This document shows, piece by piece, positions 1 to 7,557 of a DNA stretch of 11,359 nucleotides. Position numbers and translations under genes: made by a program. The first letter of the stretch is position 1. Every line of letters starts with the position of its first letter. A model generated the notes under the pieces. The model was not told the origin of the DNA and did no database searches. It saw nothing but the letters and a program-made list of their open reading frames with translations. Origin of the DNA: Clostridia bacterium. GTDB taxonomy: Bacteria > Bacillota_A > Clostridia > Christensenellales > UBA1242. Location: contig JAQVQJ010000027.1 in NCBI GenBank assembly GCA_028701635.1, forward strand, positions 1-11,359, in the 5' to 3' direction.

Positions 1-547
1 AATCATGAAAATAACTTTCGGTGCACGGCGAAGCAAAAGTAATCAAATCACATGTGTTATATATTTTCTTGCAATATTTCTTCATCATTTTAAAAACAAT
101 TGAATTTTTTTTCACAAAACCGGTTGCGACAAGAGACTCAGGCCATAAATCTAAACCATAATGCATGTGAGGAATGTTTTGCTTTTTGCAAAATTTGCCA
201 ACTCCATGAATAGAAAATATTGGCGATATAACATGTGACAAAACAGCATCATACTTTGTATTGCATTTTTTCAAATACGAATTATAAATATGAAATATAG
301 ATAAGTAATTTCTTATCAAAGAAAAAAAACCTTTTTTCCTTATTTTTTCATTTAATCTTATTATCTTTACGCCATTGATCGTTTGATTCTCTATATTTGA
401 ATATCCAGAATATATTTCGTAAAGACCATAACTTGGTTTGCCAGTAAGAACTGTTACATCGTTACCCATTTTAACTAATTCTTCTGCGATATTAGTTATA
501 GAAAATGTTTCAGGATAATAACGTGCAGAAACAATCAAAATTTTCAT
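1..547 (-). CDS. GT4-family glycosyltransferase, N-terminal part (3' end beyond window)
   Basis: Translating the minus strand from the ATG at 547 gives 182 residues with no stop before the window edge. The product begins MKILIVSARYYPE and continues with an EELVKMGNDVTVLTG segment (about residues 22-36) and a YGLDLWPESL motif at 130-139. This is the N-terminal acceptor-binding Rossmann half of the WbuB/CapM-like GT4 branch. The C-terminal nucleotide-sugar half with the EX7E motif should lie outside the window. The start is supported by an AGGAG site 7 nt upstream and by a 4-nt ATGA overlap with the preceding glycosyltransferase gene, implying translational coupling. It probably adds one sugar of the repeat unit at the inner face of the membrane. 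Some WbuB relatives use UDP-FucNAc, and that sugar is probably made by this cluster, but donor and acceptor cannot be read from the sequence. Confidence 0.85.
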   Translation of the reverse strand, partial: MKILIVSARYYPETFSITNIAEELVKMGNDVTVLTGKPSYGLYEIYSGYSNIENQTINGVKIIRLNEKIRKKGFFSLIRNYLSIFHIYNSYLKKCNTKYDAVLSHVISPIFSIHGVGKFCKKQNIPHMHYGLDLWPESLVATGFVKKNSIVFKMMKKYCKKIYNTCDLITFASPCTESYFHD

Positions 548-1650
548 TTTTTATCTCCTAACATAATTTTAAAAAACTGTTTTTTATTATATGAGAAAAG
601 GTATTTTTTTGACAACTCTTGAGCTTTAAGACCGACTTTTTCTAATAAATGTTTATTTTCATATAAATATGAAATGGTATCAGTCAAACTATTAATGTTA
701 GATTGTTCAAAAATAAACCCATTTTCATTATTTTTTATTAATTCTAAAGCCTGATTATATGATGAAATTAAAACTGGTGTCCCAGAAATAAAAGATTCAA
801 TAACAGATCCAGGTGTCCCTTCACCAACATATTTTGTAGGTAAACAAAAAAGATCATATTGTTTAATAACACTAATAGAATCTTCATAATTAGCAATGCC
901 TTTATAAACAATAAATTCATCTAGCAAAGAAAAAAAAGTATCATGTTCTTGTTGATTAAACTGTAATTCTCCATATATATCTAATTTTATGTTAAAAGAT
1001 TTTTTGTTTAACTGTTTAATAGAATCAATTAAATCAAAAATTCCTTTTTCTGTACACACTCGTGAAATAAAAATAATCGACAAAGAATTCGCAAATGAGT
1101 ATTGCTTCTCATTAATTTCTGCATCTCTGAAATTATTCAATATTTCAACATTTGATAAAGAATAAAAATGTCGATATACCTCAGCAATAACCTTATTCTG
1201 TGGAATAACTTTATCAAGACTATTGAGATGCTTTTTAATATAATTATCTTTAATATTAAAAAAATTCTTACAATTAATAAAATCGTTAATCTGATCAGTG
1301 TTCAAACTATGAATTATTTCTTCTAATGTTCCTATTCCTAGCATTACAAATATAACTCTACTTTTATGACTTTTATTAAAAAAGTTTACAAATGGTATAA
1401 TAAATCTAGAACCATTTGGACCGGCCATGATAATAATTGTTGCTCTTTTCTTAACTGCGTTAATAATTTTTGATATTATTGATAAAATTTTTCTTTTCCA
1501 TTTGAATAAATCAATAATTGTTGGATTAAAACCTTCCTTACACAACAATTTATAGTAGAATCTAATTTTAATTCTACCACCATCGGCAATTGGCGAACCC
1601 CCATTGTTGTTTCCAATTATAAAAATTTCTTTTTGATTGTAATTTTTCAT
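544..1650 (-). CDS. GT4-family glycosyltransferase
   Basis: This 368-residue protein has the two-domain GT-B layout of GT4 retaining glycosyltransferases. The N-terminal half is divergent, with a glycine-rich GNNNGG segment at 13-18 and GG at 24-25. The C-terminal half is clear: the first strand and loop FISRVCTEKG at 194-203, and the EX7E nucleotide-sugar motif with glutamates at 277 and 285 (EGTPGSVIE), followed by SGTPVL. It is predicted to transfer one sugar from an activated nucleotide donor to the lipid-linked repeat unit in the cytoplasm. Its ATG overlaps the previous stop as ATGA. The ribosome site GGGGGAG is encoded in the last codons of the upstream gene. The stop in turn overlaps the next gene's ATG. 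No signal peptide or membrane segment is evident. The donor sugar and linkage cannot be assigned. Confidence 0.87.
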   Translation of the reverse strand: MKNYNQKEIFIIGNNNGGSPIADGGRIKIRFYYKLLCKEGFNPTIIDLFKWKRKILSIISKIINAVKKRATIIIMAGPNGSRFIIPFVNFFNKSHKSRVIFVMLGIGTLEEIIHSLNTDQINDFINCKNFFNIKDNYIKKHLNSLDKVIPQNKVIAEVYRHFYSLSNVEILNNFRDAEINEKQYSFANSLSIIFISRVCTEKGIFDLIDSIKQLNKKSFNIKLDIYGELQFNQQEHDTFFSLLDEFIVYKGIANYEDSISVIKQYDLFCLPTKYVGEGTPGSVIESFISGTPVLISSYNQALELIKNNENGFIFEQSNINSLTDTISYLYENKHLLEKVGLKAQELSKKYLFSYNKKQFFKIMLGDKK

Positions 1651-2747
1651 TTTCTCCCCCTTTTAGTTTCATAAACTTTTTGAAAATATGCGTCCCACTG
1701 TTCATAAATTTTATCCGAAGAAAATACTTTTGATCTTTGCTTTGCTAAATCACCATAAAAATTTATTCTACTTGAACTCGAAAGAAGATATTTCATTTTT
1801 ATTGCCAAATCATTTTCATCACTAACTTTTGTCAAAAGACCATATTCAGAATTGCCAAGCAGTTCTCTCGGGCCTCCAACTGGGCAATCAGTTGAAATAC
1901 ACGGAACTCCAACCGCCATTGCTTCCATTAATGCATTTGGCATTCCTTCAAAATTCGATGAAAGAACAAATAATTTTGCTGATGACAATAAATCATTAAC
2001 ACAAGTAGAATGTTCTTTTAAAAAGATACGGTTCTCTAGTTTTAATGAAACTATAGCGTTCCTTAAACTATCAAAGGTTCTTTTATCATCGATATTACCA
2101 TAAATATAAAGTTTTTCTTTAGGAAAAGTTTTAGAGATTATCGCAAATGCATTGACCAATAATATATGATTTTTTGCTGAAGAAATTCTTCCAAAACTTA
2201 CGATGTCATGAAATGGAGGCTTTCTTTGAGTTTGAAAAAAAACATCAGAAACAGGATTTTTTATGATGATAGATTTTGAAACAATGTTTTTTTTGAAAAA
2301 ATTTGATGCTTCCTTGGTTTGAAATACAATTCCATCAGTCTTTTTAAAGAGTATTCTAGATAAAATTTTTGCGGCGACGCTTCCATATTCCGCTCTTGGA
2401 TCATTTCTAATAGAAATTATTGTTTTTGCTTTTGTGAATTTAGAAGCGATAATTGATCTAAAAACAGGTCCGGGCTTAAATGAAACAAGAATATCAATAT
2501 TATATTTTTTTATTAATTTATTTATGAGATAAATTCTAGATATATTTGAAGAAAAAGGGTGTTTGTTGCTTTTTTCTAAAGAAACGAAATTAACAGATTC
2601 ATAAATTTGATATTCATTATTTACTCTTTTATCAACGACAAGATAAACATTATATTTTTTGTAAGTGCTAAAAAAATTCGCAAGATTTGATATAACTCGT
2701 TCCGCACCGCCTTTATACAAAACATCAATATAGAACATTATTTTCAT
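1647..2747 (-). CDS. GT4-family glycosyltransferase
   Basis: The 366-residue product is a typical GT4 enzyme. The N-terminal glycine loop YKGGAERV sits at 11-18. The second Rossmann domain starts with FGRISSAKNH at 185-194, and the EX7E motif has glutamates at 267 and 275 (EGMPNALME). It is followed by CPVGGPREL at 288-296, a signature often seen in polysaccharide GT4 enzymes that use UDP-HexNAc or UDP-hexuronic acid donors. The role is addition of a repeat-unit sugar on the cytoplasmic side of the membrane. The ATG at 2747 has AGAGG 7 nt upstream, inside the last codons of the polymerase gene, and only 2 nt separate the two genes. Of the three glycosyltransferases in the window this one has the most canonical motifs. 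Its specific donor is unknown. Confidence 0.9.
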   Translation of the reverse strand: MKIMFYIDVLYKGGAERVISNLANFFSTYKKYNVYLVVDKRVNNEYQIYESVNFVSLEKSNKHPFSSNISRIYLINKLIKKYNIDILVSFKPGPVFRSIIASKFTKAKTIISIRNDPRAEYGSVAAKILSRILFKKTDGIVFQTKEASNFFKKNIVSKSIIIKNPVSDVFFQTQRKPPFHDIVSFGRISSAKNHILLVNAFAIISKTFPKEKLYIYGNIDDKRTFDSLRNAIVSLKLENRIFLKEHSTCVNDLLSSAKLFVLSSNFEGMPNALMEAMAVGVPCISTDCPVGGPRELLGNSEYGLLTKVSDENDLAIKMKYLLSSSSRINFYGDLAKQRSKVFSSDKIYEQWDAYFQKVYETKRGRK

Positions 2748-2749
2748 AA

Positions 2750-4006
2750 TTAAACCTCTAATTCATATAAATCATTCATTTCTCGTTGCTCAATATTCAC
2801 AGTTGAATAGCAATTGTCCTCTTTTAAAAATATATAATAAATGATGCCAAAAATTAGATATGTTGTTTTGTCTGCATAAAAAACAATTAGAAAACTTTCT
2901 AAAATAAACATGCACAAAAAAGCATAGACAACAAAAGATATCGTTTTATTTTTTTCTTTTAATTTAAAAATAGGGTAAATAATTGCAAAATAAAAAAACA
3001 AAAAACCAATTACTCCAAAATTACACATTACTTCACTTAAATTCCCATGAGTATATGTTCCAATACCTGAGACAATGGAAAAACCATTAACACCAAAACC
3101 AAAAATTTGTTGTTTAGCGGCCAGTTCGAAACCATATACTTGCCACAAAAAACGTGTGACAAAAGATTCATCAGATGTTGTTCCAGATTCTGTGAGTGTT
3201 TGAATGATCACAAGAAATCGATTTTTTATCGTACTCATAAATGGCAAATTAATCAAAATAAGAAAGGTAATAATTAATCCAGCCAAACATATAAAAAAGA
3301 TTGATTTATGATTTTTAAACTTAATGAACAAATAAAATAATATTAAAAAGAGAAAGATAACAACAAAAGCTCGGCTACCAGTAAAGAATCCTATTAATAT
3401 GAAAATGATTAAAGGAACTACATACATTATTTCAATTTTTTTCTTAGGAAAAAGAACAAAATACAAGCATAAAGCGCAGCCAAAACTCATATATGAACCA
3501 ATCGTATTTACATTATCATAGAAATCACCAAGTCTATCCAAAGAACCAGAAAGCAAGTCTTTACTAAAGATATCCTCATAATAATGAATAATAAAATAGA
3601 TTGAAAAGATTGCAAAAGCTAATACCAAAAGCTTTAAAACTAAACGAATGTTATGTATTGCGATGAAAGAATAATAAAAAGTTATAAAAGTTATCGTTAA
3701 CAAAAAAAGCGTTAACCACGATCTAAATTCGTGTGAATAAATTATTGTTCCTATGAGTGCCCACAAAACAAAAATAGGAATAATTAGAAGTGGCCATTTA
3801 AATTCAAAATGAGAATAAAGAAAAATATAAGAAAATGTTAGTGCAATATAAATTGCCATTAGGATATATGAAATATATTGGAAATATGCTCTGCCACTAA
3901 ATGACGGCAATGAAAAAACATATAAACATAAAAAAATACAAATATTTATATAAATTGTCTTTTTTAAAAGAAAATTTTCTTGCATTTTTAAAAACAATTT
4001 TTTCAT
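2750..4006 (-). CDS. wzy: O-antigen/capsule polymerase (Wzy/WaaL-type membrane protein)
   Basis: This is a 418-residue, highly hydrophobic protein with roughly 11-12 predicted membrane segments. Approximate positions are 17-35, 45-64, 73-91, 98-115, 121-140, 168-185, 193-209, 211-229, 236-254, 328-346, 356-376 and 381-394. Landmarks of the Wzy/WaaL superfamily are TGSRA at 209-213, a long outer loop from about 255 to 327, R285 followed by W288, FGFGVNGF at 302-309, and HGNLSE at 320-325 followed by a glycine-rich helix start. Family members join polymerised or single repeat units outside the membrane using undecaprenyl-linked donors. Between a flippase and glycosyltransferases, a repeat-unit polymerase is the natural reading. 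A ligase is the alternative, and sequence alone seldom separates the two. Its start overlaps the preceding stop as ATGA, with only a weak AGAGAG ribosome site. Confidence 0.8.
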   Translation of the reverse strand: MKKLFLKMQENFLLKKTIYINICIFLCLYVFSLPSFSGRAYFQYISYILMAIYIALTFSYIFLYSHFEFKWPLLIIPIFVLWALIGTIIYSHEFRSWLTLFLLTITFITFYYSFIAIHNIRLVLKLLVLAFAIFSIYFIIHYYEDIFSKDLLSGSLDRLGDFYDNVNTIGSYMSFGCALCLYFVLFPKKKIEIMYVVPLIIFILIGFFTGSRAFVVIFLFLILFYLFIKFKNHKSIFFICLAGLIITFLILINLPFMSTIKNRFLVIIQTLTESGTTSDESFVTRFLWQVYGFELAAKQQIFGFGVNGFSIVSGIGTYTHGNLSEVMCNFGVIGFLFFYFAIIYPIFKLKEKNKTISFVVYAFLCMFILESFLIVFYADKTTYLIFGIIYYIFLKEDNCYSTVNIEQREMNDLYELEV

Positions 4007-5238
4007 AATTTTCTCTCTATATGTTTATCTGTATTGTAGTAAGAAAAGAAAAATGCAAAATAAAATGCTATAAATAAAACAATAAAAAATAAATATATCA
4101 ACATTGATAAAGATGGGAAAATGAATACATTGTCAAATATTGAATAAATTAATTTAAAAATTAAATATGGAGAAAAAAGAAAAACGGTTCCTAAAATAAT
4201 ATTTTTTTTCTTTTTATATATTCCATATATTTTTAATAAATAAATTGAAACTAGTAGAATAAGTAATGAGAAAACAAACAACATAATCGAAAAAAAATTT
4301 CCAACTATGTTAACATTTCGATTATAGAAGAAATTAAGAAGTTCATTTTCATTGGTAAACTCGTTTCTTATGTTATGTTCACATACGTTTAAAGAATAAT
4401 TTGTTTCGTCATAATTTTTATTAATATAATCCATAAAATATTCATTTTGAAAAGAAAAAGTATTAAAAAAATAGCAAGCTTGCTTATTGAATCCCTGTGG
4501 ATAAGTATTTGAACTTATAACGAAGTTACCGAAAACATTTTGAATAGTTTCATAATAATAATTTTCTTCCAAATAAATATCAGCAATTGAATAAACATAT
4601 GTTACATCGTTAAAAGAAATATTTATATGTGATGAAATTAAAGATTCATAATCAGACACTATGTGCTCGTCTAGTTTCCCTTGCTTTTCTAAAAGAATAT
4701 CTGCTTGGCTTTGACTTATGTAAACAAAAGAATAAGCTCCAGAATAATTAAAGTCACCTTTAAACATTAATTCAATAGGGTAGTATTCATGTTTATAATG
4801 ATTATTGTATTCAACATTTGAATTAAATTCAGTATAAAGTATTGATAAGTTTTGATTAGTATCAATGTCATCAATAATTATTTGACTGCTTTTATTTGAA
4901 TTAATCATTCCAGCAAAAGTAGTTCTGTTTTCATTAAATATGCCATATAAAGAATTAAATTCTGAAACAGAAGAGTAAAGAGGGTTTTCTGCTTCATCAA
5001 ATGACTCAACATAAAGAGATAGGCATTCGCCATCATTTGTTTGATTTTTTACAACTTCGGCAAGTTGATTTGCATAATATTCTTTTTTAGTATCAGAAGA
5101 TAAATCTCCGGCAGGTATCAAAAGAAGCAAAGAAAAACAAGCGCAACCAAAAACAATAATCTTTTGATTTTTTTTAATCTTTAGAAGATTAGTCTTAAGC
5201 TTGTCAAATCCATTTCTTATTGTGTTAAAAACTTTCAT
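4003..5238 (-). CDS. Membrane protein of uncertain family, possible orphan FtsX/MacB-like permease
   Basis: I do not recognise this 411-residue protein with certainty. It has a basic N-terminus, a membrane segment at about 27-43, a large polar outer domain (44-310) rich in Asn, Tyr, Ser and acidic residues, then three membrane segments near 311-336, 346-367 and 374-400, ending in a short charged tail. One plus three segments around an outer domain is the layout of MacB/FtsX-type ABC permeases. A stretch at about 170-243 (FVYISQSQADILL, then VTYVYSIADIY, then FGNFVIS) resembles the order seen in MacB-type outer domains, and the KKKKN loop between the second and third segments fits the cytoplasmic loop. 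No ATPase gene is adjacent. A Wzz-like length regulator is less likely, because there is no long coiled coil and there are too many C-terminal segments. Its ATG shares a base with the ugd stop (TAATG), and AAGGGA lies just upstream. Confidence 0.75.
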   Translation of the reverse strand: MKVFNTIRNGFDKLKTNLLKIKKNQKIIVFGCACFSLLLLIPAGDLSSDTKKEYYANQLAEVVKNQTNDGECLSLYVESFDEAENPLYSSVSEFNSLYGIFNENRTTFAGMINSNKSSQIIIDDIDTNQNLSILYTEFNSNVEYNNHYKHEYYPIELMFKGDFNYSGAYSFVYISQSQADILLEKQGKLDEHIVSDYESLISSHINISFNDVTYVYSIADIYLEENYYYETIQNVFGNFVISSNTYPQGFNKQACYFFNTFSFQNEYFMDYINKNYDETNYSLNVCEHNIRNEFTNENELLNFFYNRNVNIVGNFFSIMLFVFSLLILLVSIYLLKIYGIYKKKKNIILGTVFLFSPYLIFKLIYSIFDNVFIFPSLSMLIYLFFIVLFIAFYFAFFFSYYNTDKHIERKL

Positions 5239-6452
5239 TAGTCCCTTGTAAATAAATCTCTTGTAAATACTTTTCTTCTTACATCAAGCAAATCATCAGT
5301 AAATCTATTAGCAATAATTACTGAACTTTTTTGTTTAAAGATTTTGAGGTCATTAATTATTTCAGATCCGAAAAAAGTCTTTTCATTATATGAAGGTTCG
5401 TAAATAATTATTGTCACGCCTTTTGCTTTCAAGCGTTTCATAATGCCTTGAATAGAAGATTGCCTGAAATTATCTGAATTGAACTTCATTGTCAATCTAT
5501 AAATACCAATAATCGTATTGCTAGATTCTCCGTTTTTAAAACCAGCCATTTTTAAAACTTCATCTGTAATAAAATCTTTCCTTGTTTTGTTTGATTCAAC
5601 AATTGCAGATATTAAATTATTAGGTACATCAGCAAAATTCGCTCTCAATTGTTTAGTATCTTTGGGCAAGCAATAACCACCATAGCCAAAAGATGGATTG
5701 TTATAAAAATCGCCAATTCTTGGATCGGCACAAACACCATTTATTATATCTTTTGTATTAAGCCCTTTACTCTCAGCATATGTATCTAACTCATTAAAGT
5801 AAGATACTCTTAAAGCTAAATATGTATTTGCAAAAAGTTTTACGGCTTCTGCCTCAGTAGATTCCATAATATAGGTATCAATATTCTCTTTAATGGCTCC
5901 GTTTTTCATTAAATCAATAAATTTACGAGCAAGTGTTATGTATTTTGATTTTTTCTCTGGAACACCAACAATAATTCGTGATGGATAAAGATTGTCATAC
6001 AGAGCTTTTCCTTCTCTTAAAAATTCTGGTGAAAAAAATAGTAAATCGTATTCATATTTTTTTCTTAGTTGTTTAATATATCCAACTGGAACAGTTGATT
6101 TGACAATTACCATTGGCGTATTTTGATTTTCTCGATTTTTTATTTCAACCATTACCGATTCAATTGATGAAGTATCGAAATAGTTTTTATCTGGATCATA
6201 ATTTGTTGGCGTTGAAATAATAATAAGTTCTGCATCTTTATATGCTAAATTTTTGTCGGTTGTCGCCAATAAATTAAGTTTTTTACTAGACAAATATTCT
6301 TCAATCTCTTTATCAACGATTGGAGATTTTTTGTTATTGATTAACTCAATTTTTGACTGCAATATGTCTAATGCAATAACTTGATTGTGTTGAGCAAGAA
6401 TAATTGAATTAGAAAGTCCAACATATCCTGTTCCAACTACTGTAATTTTCAT
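5238..6452 (-). CDS. ugd: UDP-glucose 6-dehydrogenase
   Basis: The enzyme oxidises UDP-glucose to UDP-glucuronate with two NAD+ in the cytoplasm, supplying UDP-GlcA directly and feeding the adjacent 4-epimerase. Counting from the chosen ATG, the 404-residue protein shows the NAD-binding GTGYVGL at 7-13, STPTN at 80-84, STVPVGY at 119-125, [10 protein letters not shown] at 141-150, an active-site lysine at 205 with N209 (KLFAN), and the catalytic cysteine at 261 in [11 protein letters not shown]. The C-terminus FTRDLFTRD is typical of the family. Length and residue numbering match the short streptococcal HasB type. I chose the ATG at 6452 because GGGAG lies 5 nt upstream. An ATG at 6464 would add four residues (MGEI), but it overlaps that ribosome site. 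The next gene begins within its stop codon. Confidence 0.95.
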   Translation of the reverse strand: MKITVVGTGYVGLSNSIILAQHNQVIALDILQSKIELINNKKSPIVDKEIEEYLSSKKLNLLATTDKNLAYKDAELIIISTPTNYDPDKNYFDTSSIESVMVEIKNRENQNTPMVIVKSTVPVGYIKQLRKKYEYDLLFFSPEFLREGKALYDNLYPSRIIVGVPEKKSKYITLARKFIDLMKNGAIKENIDTYIMESTEAEAVKLFANTYLALRVSYFNELDTYAESKGLNTKDIINGVCADPRIGDFYNNPSFGYGGYCLPKDTKQLRANFADVPNNLISAIVESNKTRKDFITDEVLKMAGFKNGESSNTIIGIYRLTMKFNSDNFRQSSIQGIMKRLKAKGVTIIIYEPSYNEKTFFGSEIINDLKIFKQKSSVIIANRFTDDLLDVRRKVFTRDLFTRD

Positions 6453-6457
6453 AATTT

Positions 6458-6462
6458 CTCCC
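6458..6462 (-). promoter_or_regulatory. Ribosome-binding site of ugd (decides the start)
   Basis: GGGAG sits 5 nt before the ATG at 6452, the same arrangement as GGGAGATATT before the neighbouring epimerase ATG. An upstream ATG at 6464 overlaps this site and so is unlikely to be the start. Confidence 0.65.
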
Positions 6463-6489
6463 ATGAATAAAAAAGTATATTCAATACTT

Positions 6490-6518
6490 ATTTTAATTGA
6501 GAATTAATAAATAACCAA
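6490..6518 (-). promoter_or_regulatory. Weak candidate sigma-70-type promoter before ugd
   Basis: In the 71-nt gap between the epimerase and ugd, the minus strand reads TTGGTT, a 17-nt spacer, then TAAAAT. The -10 matches the consensus at five of six positions and the -35 at three of six. Transcription would start about 20-30 nt before the ugd ribosome site. In DNA this AT-rich such matches arise easily by chance, so this is only a candidate internal promoter. Confidence 0.2.
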
Positions 6519-6535
6519 GTAATATAAATATTTTG

Positions 6536-7534
6536 TTATTTTTTCAAATAATATTCTTTATACCACTCAACAAATTTTTTTAATCCCTCATCTAGAGATG
6601 TAGTAGGCCGCCATTTAAAATCTTTTATTAAGTCACTTAAATCTGCATATGTTTGATAAACATCTCCTGGCTGCATTGGCAAAAATTCTTTTTTGCCTGG
6701 TTGTTTAATAACATGTTCATTGATAAGATTTTTTTCTAATATATTTACAAAGTTCATTAACGAATTTGGTTGATTATTTCCAATATTGTAAATCTTATAT
6801 TTTGCGCCATTATTGTCCTCTTTAGGTTGCTTATTTAAAACTTTTATAATTCCATCAACAATATCATCAATATATGTAAAATCTCTAAACATATCGCCAT
6901 TATTATAAATTTGTATTGGCTCTCCTTTTACTAACTTGTTAGTAAATTTAAAGTATGCCATATCAGGTCTGCCCCATGGACCGTATACTGTAAAAAATCT
7001 AAGACCTGTCATCGGTATTCCATATAATTTTGCGTATGAATAGCCAATTAATTCATCAGATTTTTTAGTAGCTGCATATAAACTAACAGGGCAATCAACT
7101 TTATCATCAGTCGAATATGGAACCTTAATATTAGAACCATAAACAGATGATGAAGAAGCAAAAACAAGGTGTTCAATTTTATAGTGTCTGCATGCTTCTA
7201 AAATGTTAAAAAACCCAACTATATTGCTTTGAATATATGCTGTTGGATTATCTATTGAATATCTCACTCCGGCTTGAGCGGCAAGATTGACAACAAATTC
7301 AAAATTATTGGTTTTGAATAAATTATCAACATCTTTTGCATTCGATATATCTCCTTTTACAAAAACAAAAGTACTATAGTCAACTAATTTTTTTAATCGC
7401 TCTTCTTTTAAATTTACATCATAATAAGAATTTAGATTATCAATTCCAACTATTAAATAATTATTTTTCAACAGTTTTTCAGCAAGGTGAAAACCAATGA
7501 ATCCTGCAACGCCAGTAATAAGAATTTTTTTCAT
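6536..7534 (-). CDS. capI: UDP-glucuronate 4-epimerase (CapI/LspL type)
   Basis: This 332-residue extended short-chain dehydrogenase interconverts UDP-glucuronate and UDP-galacturonate, using a tightly bound NAD+. The Rossmann motif GVAGFIG is at 8-14, followed by GIDNLNSYYDVNLK at 30-43, a stretch characteristic of UDP-glucuronate epimerases. The active site shows the serine cluster ASSSSVYG at 126-133 and YAATK with Y153 and K157. RYSIDNPTAY at 91-100 and GPWGRPDMAYFKF at 185-197 separate this branch from GalE and from dTDP-glucose dehydratases. The length is normal and the gene looks intact. The ATG at 7534 is preceded by GGGAG 5 nt upstream. Its position between the flippase and ugd makes a two-step route UDP-Glc to UDP-GlcA to UDP-GalA, so galacturonic acid is a likely component of the polymer. 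Confidence 0.93.
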   Translation of the reverse strand: MKKILITGVAGFIGFHLAEKLLKNNYLIVGIDNLNSYYDVNLKEERLKKLVDYSTFVFVKGDISNAKDVDNLFKTNNFEFVVNLAAQAGVRYSIDNPTAYIQSNIVGFFNILEACRHYKIEHLVFASSSSVYGSNIKVPYSTDDKVDCPVSLYAATKKSDELIGYSYAKLYGIPMTGLRFFTVYGPWGRPDMAYFKFTNKLVKGEPIQIYNNGDMFRDFTYIDDIVDGIIKVLNKQPKEDNNGAKYKIYNIGNNQPNSLMNFVNILEKNLINEHVIKQPGKKEFLPMQPGDVYQTYADLSDLIKDFKWRPTTSLDEGLKKFVEWYKEYYLKK

Positions 7535-7557
7535 AATATCTCCCTTATAATAAATTA

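Noticed and set aside
1852..2103. 83-codon plus-strand open frame
   Set aside because: It lies wholly opposite the well-supported glycosyltransferase gene at 1647-2747 and has no recognisable domain or supporting context.
5240..5275. Short direct repeat encoding FTRDLFTRD at the ugd C-terminus
   Set aside because: A TRDLFxRD ending is normal in this family of dehydrogenases, so it is not a slippage artefact or mobile-element scar.
6473..6489. Small inverted repeat (AAGTAT, 5-nt loop, ATACTT) followed by a T run on the minus strand before ugd
   Set aside because: The stem has only one G-C pair and would be very weak. It lies in a 71-nt A/T-rich gap where such repeats are expected, so it is not called a terminator.
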